Shown here piece after piece: positions 59,927-64,000 of a stretch of DNA of 64,000 nucleotides. Every line of letters starts with the position of its first letter. Positions within the stretch are counted from its first letter, which is position 1. The translations under genes were made by a program, and so were the position numbers. Origin of the DNA: Brachybacterium squillarum M-6-3. GTDB taxonomy: Bacteria > Actinomycetota > Actinomycetes > Actinomycetales > Dermabacteraceae. The notes beneath the pieces are model-generated. The model ran no database searches, was not told where the DNA came from, and saw only the letters and a list, made by a program, of their open reading frames with translations. The stretch covers positions 186,001 through 250,000 of the forward strand of contig NZ_AGBX01000001.1 of assembly GCF_000225825.1 (NCBI RefSeq). Direction: 5' to 3'.

Positions 59927-60530
59927 ATGGGCCCGCTGATGGACACGGAGGAGCGCAACCCCCGGGTGCTGGGGATCGCCCTGGCCTGGGGCGCGATCGC
60001 CGGGGCCGCGGCCGCCGTGGCGCTGGTGCTGGTGCTCACCGCCTCCGCGATGATCGCGGTCGGCTCCGGCGGCCCGATCGGCCCGGAGGCCGGACTGATC
60101 GGCGTGGTCGATGCTGCGCTTCTCCGGGCACCACGGGATGCACGACGTGGCCGAGCTGGCCGCCTCCGGGTCCTGGATCGCCCTGCTGGCGCTGGGGGCG
60201 CTGAAGGCCGTGGCCCTGGCCCTGGCCCTCAGCTCCGGCTGGCGCGGCGGCGAGTTCTTCCCCATCGTCTTCGCGGGGGCCGCCGCCGGCGGGGCCGCCG
60301 CGGCACTGGTGCCGGGCCTGGACGTCTCCGCGGCGCTGGTGGCGGGGCTGGCGGCGGCGGCCGCCGTGGCGCTGGCCAAGCCGCTGGCGGTGCTCCTGAT
60401 CTGCGTGCTGATGTTCCCGGGCGTGGACCTGGGACCGCTGCTGGTGGGGCTCGCGCTGGGGATGGTGCTGCTGCGGACCGTCCCGCTGCCGGCGGCCCAC
60501 GACGAGGACGCGGGGAGCCCCGGGTCCTGA
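59927..60530 (+). pseudogene. ClC-type chloride channel remnant, internally deleted and frameshifted
   Basis: ATG 59927 follows a strong GGGGAGGAGGG site. The first frame gives RVLGIALAWGAIAGAAAAV and then SGGPIGPEAGLI, which resembles ClC filter region 2. The reading then leaves this frame. From about 60111 another frame gives ALKAVALALALSSGWRGGEFFPIVFAGAAAGG, the third ClC filter region (GGxFxP), and a further hydrophobic stretch to TGA 60530. The total of about 200 residues is under half of a normal ClC (400-500), and the part between filters 2 and 3 is missing. It looks decayed. Confidence 0.65.
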
Positions 60531-60994
60531 CGCCCCGCGACCTGGTGCACCGGGACCGCCGCACCGCGGTGTGGTAGGGCGGTCGACGCCCCGTCGCGCC
60601 GCGGACCTCGCATCCCGGTCGAAGCGGACGTTCCGGCCGTTTCCCCATGTCACGGACATCCCGCGGGACCGACCGACCCTGAACGCACCCTGAATGACAA
60701 GCGTGTAACTACCACAGGTTTTCGGCGCACGCATCACACGACACGGCGATTTTCGGCCACTTTGACAAAATCTTGGCAAAGGAACGGCTCGCGGCACGCA
60801 AAGGCCCTGGGGAGAGCCTGGGAACGCCCGCCTACAGTGGCCGAGGCGCCGCTTCCCCGGTGCCGTCCGGGAGATCGCCCCGCCGCCGCTCCCGGTCCTT
60901 CCTCGATGGTCCTGGGCGGCGGGCGCAGCAGAGCGGACGGGTGTCGCTTCCCGACCGCGACGGTGCGTGGCGACAGAGAAAGCGACCCTTCCTG
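60531..60994 (+). promoter_or_regulatory. 464-base leader/promoter region of the NlpC/P60 gene
   Basis: This gene-free region holds a 22-base near-palindrome (60760-60781), a TACAGT box at 60833-60838 and a long GC-rich leader with a 10-bp stem around 60877-60931. I could not match a c-di-AMP (ydaO) riboswitch by eye, although such leaders are common before cell-wall hydrolases in actinobacteria. Confidence 0.4.
60760..60781. repeat. near-palindrome CTTTGACAA-4-TTGGCAAAG
   Basis: The 9-base arms match at 8 of 9 positions, in an AT-richer patch. Candidate operator upstream of the NlpC/P60 gene. Confidence 0.5.
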
Positions 60995-62116
60995 ATGTTC
61001 CGTCCCACCGCTCGACGCACGCACCGTGCAGCGGGACCCGCCGTGATCGACTACAAGGGCCTCGTGGGCCCCGTCGGTCGCACCGTGGGCGGCGTCGCCG
61101 TCCTCGGCGCCGTGACCGCCACCGGCACCCTGCAGGCCTCGGCCTCCGCGGCGCCCGCCACCCCGGCCGTCGGCACCGTGAGCCCCGCCGCGGCCGCAGC
61201 CCCGGCCATCCCGGCCGCCGCCGTCCAGGGCGCCGCCCTCGGCAGCACCCTGGCGCCGGCCGCCACCTACACCAACGTCAAGCTGCGCTACGGCGCTCGC
61301 GGCTCCGCCGTGAAGAGCCTGCAGAACTCCCTGCGCAGCCACGGCGCCTCGATCTCCGCGGACGGGGTCTTCGGCCCCAAGACCCTGCGGGCCGTGAAGT
61401 CCTTCCAGTCCTCGAAGGGTCTGAAGGTCGACGGCGTGGTCGGGCCCAACACCTGGAGTGCCCTCGGGTCCTCCTCCGGCTCCTCCTCGTCCTCCAGCTC
61501 CTCCTCGCAGCCGAAGCTCCGCTACGGCAGCCGCGGCAGCGCCGTGCGCACCCTGCAGCAGGGCCTCAACGAGTCCGGCGCCTCGCTGGCCGTGGACGGC
61601 GTCTTCGGCTCCTCCACCCGCTCCGCCGTGCGCTCGCTCCAGTCCGCCGCGGGCATCTCGGTGGACGGCGTCGTGGGCCCGAACACCTGGAAGGCCCTGG
61701 ACTCCACCGTCCGCATCTCCGGCACCACCGCCGACCGCGGCAGCGGCCGCGGCAGCAGCTCCTCCGTGAGCGGCTCGGCGATCGTCAACGCGGCCCGCGG
61801 CGCCCTGGGCACCCGCTACAAGTGGGGCGGCTCCACCCTCTCCGGGATGGACTGCTCGGGCCTCGTCTACTACGCCTACAACAAGGCCGGCCTGGACGTC
61901 CCGCGTCGCACCGCGAAGGGCTACACCTTCAACGGCGCCATCATCCCCGCCTCGCAGGCGAAGGTCGGCGACCTCGTCGCCTTCACCGACGACGACTACG
62001 GTCACATGGGGATCTACATCGGCAACGGGAAGATCATCGACGCCTCCGGCTCGCGCGGCCGCGTCGTCGAGCGGTCGATCTGGAACTCGCCGCACGTGTT
62101 CGTCACCTACCGCTGA
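60995..62116 (+). CDS. secreted NlpC/P60 peptidoglycan hydrolase with two PG-binding domains
   Basis: The 373-residue protein has a long signal/anchor region (VGGVAVLGAVTATGTLQASA, about 30-50). Two PG_binding_1 repeats follow (LRYGARGSAVKSLQNSL and LRYGSRGSAVRTLQQGL), separated by a poly-Ser linker. The C-terminal NlpC/P60 domain has catalytic Cys in GMDCSGLVY near 286 and His in YGHMGIYIG near 337. Enzymes of this kind cut the peptide stems of the wall. The upstream leader is long and may be regulatory. Confidence 0.93.
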   Translation: MFRPTARRTHRAAGPAVIDYKGLVGPVGRTVGGVAVLGAVTATGTLQASASAAPATPAVGTVSPAAAAAPAIPAAAVQGAALGSTLAPAATYTNVKLRYGARGSAVKSLQNSLRSHGASISADGVFGPKTLRAVKSFQSSKGLKVDGVVGPNTWSALGSSSGSSSSSSSSSQPKLRYGSRGSAVRTLQQGLNESGASLAVDGVFGSSTRSAVRSLQSAAGISVDGVVGPNTWKALDSTVRISGTTADRGSGRGSSSSVSGSAIVNAARGALGTRYKWGGSTLSGMDCSGLVYYAYNKAGLDVPRRTAKGYTFNGAIIPASQAKVGDLVAFTDDDYGHMGIYIGNGKIIDASGSRGRVVERSIWNSPHVFVTYR

Positions 62117-62415
62117 TCGCCTGATCGCCGCGGAGGTCCACGGACCACCTCGACCACGGCGTCCTGCTCGACGCGACGGCGTCACCGGGAAGGAGCAGGA
62201 GTCGTGACGGAGCCCGGTCGGCCACGCCGACCGGGCTCCGGTGCGTCCGGGCCCCTCCCGCCCGGCGCCCCGCGCCGGACGTCACGGTCCGGGGTCGGTC
62301 CTGGTCACCGCCCGACAGGGCCGCTCCCGCGTGGCAGACTGGATGCCAGGGCGCCCCGGTCCACCGCCGGCCCGGCGCGCCGACCCTGATCGCCACCGCC
62401 GCCCCAGGAGCCGAC
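62117..62415 (+). other. 299-base intergenic region
   Basis: It contains a terminator hairpin (62208-62240) and, before GH20, a CAGGAG ribosome site. No gene is supported. Confidence 0.5.
62208..62240 (+). terminator. hairpin downstream of the NlpC/P60 gene
   Basis: Perfect 15-bp stem (62208-62222 with 62226-62240), 3-base loop. Confidence 0.75.
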
Positions 62416-63825
62416 ATGCCGGACCCCATCGCCCTCGTCCCCCTCCCCCGGTCCGTCATCTGGTCCGAGGGGACCTGGGACACCGCGGAGCCCTGGGAGG
62501 GGCTCACCGTGGGCCTGTCCGACGAGCTGCCCCTGGCCGAGTACACCCTGTCGATCTCGCCGCGTGGGGCGGCGCTCACCGCCGGCTCCGAGGCCGCCCT
62601 GGCCGACGGCCGCAACACCTTCGCCCAGATCGTCACCGGCGCCGGCAGCGCCATCCCCTGCGTGACCATCTCCGACCGTCCCGCCTTCGCCTGGCGCGGC
62701 CTGCACCTGGACGTCGCCCGCCACTTCCTCCCCCTCGAGGACATCGAGTCCTTCATCGACGCGATGGCGCTGCACCGCCTGAACGTGCTCCACCTGCACC
62801 TCACCGACGACCAGGGCTGGCGCGTCGAGATCAAGGGCTACCCGCGCCTGACCGAGGTCGGCGCCTGGCGGGAGCAGACCCTGATCGGCCCCATGCGCGG
62901 CGAGGAGGAGGGCTGGGAGTTCGACGGCGTCCGCCACGGCGGCTCCTACACCCAGCAGGAGCTGCGGGACCTGGTCGAGTACGCCCGCACCCGCGGTGTG
63001 ATGATCGTGCCGGAGATCGACCTGCCCGGCCACATGCAGGCCGCCATCGCCTCCTACCCGCAGCTCGGCACCGTGCCCGAACGGCAGCTCGGCGTCCGCG
63101 AGGTCTGGGGGATCTCCGACCACGTGCTGGGCCTGAACGACGAGGTCTTCATGTTCCTGCGGGACGTCCTGGGCCAGGTCTGCGACATCTTCCCGGCCCC
63201 CTACGTCCACATCGGCGGCGACGAGGTGCCGCTGACGGAGTGGGAGCAGTCCACCCAGGCCCGCAACCGGGTCAACGAGTGGGGCCTGACCCGCATCTCC
63301 GAGCTGCGCGGCTACGTCACCCGCTTCGCCGCCGAGGTGCTCGCCGAGCACGGCCGCCGGGCCATCGCCTGGGACGAGGTGCTCGAGACCCACCCGCCCG
63401 ACGACGTGGTGGTGATGAACTGGCGCGAGGACGCGGGCGTCGAGGAGGCCACCTCCCGCGGCTTCCGCACCATCGTGTCCACCTCGGACCACCTCTACCT
63501 GGACCACTACCAGGCCACGGGGGCGGACGAGCCCCTCGCCATCGGCGGCCTCACCACCCTGGAGGACGTGTACACGGCGGAGCTGCTGCCGGCGGACCTC
63601 GACGAGTCCCAGCGCTCCCTGATCCTCGGCGTGCAGGCCCAGCTGTGGACCGAGTACATGCCCACCGCCGCCGCGGCCCAGTACATGGCCTTCCCGCGGC
63701 TGTGCGCCGTCGCCGAGCGCGCATGGGGCTCTCCCACGCAGTCCTTCGAGGAGTTCCGCGAGCGCCTGGCCGGCCATCTCCCCCGCCTGGACGCCTTCGG
63801 CCTGCGGTACCGGCCGCTGGACTGA
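62416..63825 (+). CDS. GH20 beta-N-acetylhexosaminidase
   Basis: The 469-residue enzyme shows the GH20 barrel: RGLHLDVARHFLP, HLHLTDDQGWR, PEIDLPGHMQAA and the catalytic pair D269-E270 in HIGGDEVP. WDEVLE and the final WTEYM pattern follow. The small N-terminal domain is present but short. No signal peptide is seen, so it acts inside the cell, probably on chito-oligosaccharides or muropeptide sugars taken up by transporters. CAGGAG precedes ATG 62416. Confidence 0.93.
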   Translation: MPDPIALVPLPRSVIWSEGTWDTAEPWEGLTVGLSDELPLAEYTLSISPRGAALTAGSEAALADGRNTFAQIVTGAGSAIPCVTISDRPAFAWRGLHLDVARHFLPLEDIESFIDAMALHRLNVLHLHLTDDQGWRVEIKGYPRLTEVGAWREQTLIGPMRGEEEGWEFDGVRHGGSYTQQELRDLVEYARTRGVMIVPEIDLPGHMQAAIASYPQLGTVPERQLGVREVWGISDHVLGLNDEVFMFLRDVLGQVCDIFPAPYVHIGGDEVPLTEWEQSTQARNRVNEWGLTRISELRGYVTRFAAEVLAEHGRRAIAWDEVLETHPPDDVVVMNWREDAGVEEATSRGFRTIVSTSDHLYLDHYQATGADEPLAIGGLTTLEDVYTAELLPADLDESQRSLILGVQAQLWTEYMPTAAAAQYMAFPRLCAVAERAWGSPTQSFEEFRERLAGHLPRLDAFGLRYRPLD

Positions 63826-63835
63826 GCGCCTGCCG

Positions 63836-64000
63836 ATGCCCTCCCGCCGCTCCCATCCCTACGGCCGTTCCGCCGACGACGTCCGGCGCTCCCGGCTGCG
63901 TCGGGGCCGCACCCGCCGTCTGCGCATCACCCAGCTGGTGGTGTTCTCCGCGCTCGCGATCGTGCTGATCGGCATCGGCGCCTATGCGATCGGCGAGCTG
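63836..64000 (+). CDS. membrane protein, N-terminal fragment (runs off the window)
   Basis: ATG 63836 opens 55 codons to the window edge. The start is very basic (RRSHPYGRSADDVRRSRLRR) and is followed by a helix ITQLVVFSALAIVLIGIGAY. This looks like a single-span type II membrane protein. It begins ten bases after the GH20 stop, so it may be cotranscribed. The domain that would name it lies outside. Confidence 0.6.
   Translation, partial: MPSRRSHPYGRSADDVRRSRLRRGRTRRLRITQLVVFSALAIVLIGIGAYAIGEL

Noticed and set aside
60762-60767. TTGACA as a perfect -35 before the NlpC/P60 gene
   Set aside because: No -10-like hexamer lies 16-18 bases downstream (the bases are GC-rich); it is part of the near-palindrome instead.
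60781-60994. c-di-AMP (ydaO) riboswitch
   Set aside because: The conserved blocks could not be recognised by eye; kept only as a search suggestion.

Overview
This window is chromosomal DNA of a high-GC actinobacterium. The evidence is the strong GC bias at third codon positions, many GTG starts, four-base ATGA/GTGA overlaps between consecutive genes, and the gene content: mycothiol synthase (MshD), a WhiB protein, DUF2516, DUF3027, DUF4244, an actinobacterial Tad pilus locus and a Crp/GlxR regulator. The overall protein style suggests a micrococcal-type actinobacterium, possibly Dermabacteraceae/Brachybacterium, but that placement is inference. No prophage, insertion sequence, CRISPR array or rRNA operon was seen. 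One tRNA (Pro, CGG) is present.

Layout. 1-9.3 kb: a partial MFS transporter and a HisC-type aminotransferase, a holin-4-like membrane protein, amylosucrase, purB with a translationally coupled CsoR copper sensor, a rhodanese-SDR pair, and an FtsX-type ABC exporter. 9.4-13.9 kb: the pstS-pstC-pstA-pstB phosphate operon, preceded by PHO-box-like direct repeats. It is followed by a tandem 91-bp duplication that encodes twin 26-residue CxxC mini-ORFs. 14-28.5 kb: two DUF4190 proteins, MutT1-like NUDIX/phosphatase plus MshD, a nitrobindin-like protein with a YgfZ protein, a FUSC membrane protein, class II fructose-bisphosphate aldolase, a SpoU methyltransferase with DedA, a neutral zinc metallopeptidase, pyrE, an SDR and exonuclease III. 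28.8-33.5 kb: a compact Tad/Flp locus. 33.5-42.1 kb: a YprA/MrfA-like helicase, a two-part methyltransferase, a PAP2 phosphatase and topoisomerase I. 42.3-45.7 kb: a three-gene sugar ABC importer. 45.8-49.8 kb: a phosphotransferase divergent from an oxidoreductase-tmk-holB operon. 49.8-59.3 kb: DUF3027, a cold-shock protein, NUDIX-nth, crp, an MBL hydrolase, RidA, DUF4177, whiB, a class A PBP and a metallophosphoesterase. 59.3-64 kb: tRNA-Pro, a frame-disturbed K+ channel, a ClC remnant, an NlpC/P60 hydrolase, a GH20 hexosaminidase and a partial membrane protein.

How genes work together. Many neighbours overlap by four bases and are probably translationally coupled. From general knowledge, the topA/holB/csp/helicase/Tad and nth/crp/MBL/RidA/whiB/PBP/metallophosphoesterase groups resemble the M. 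tuberculosis Rv3644c-Rv3683 neighbourhood, so this is largely a conserved core region. About a dozen genes have a TANNNT box exactly 6-7 bases before the start codon, the hallmark of leaderless transcripts. Genes inside operons and a few others use clear Shine-Dalgarno sequences instead. GC-rich hairpins close most transcription units. The least ordinary spots are the pstB-downstream duplication, the ClC/K+ channel decay next to tRNA-Pro, the single-platform Tad locus and several long unexplained palindromes.
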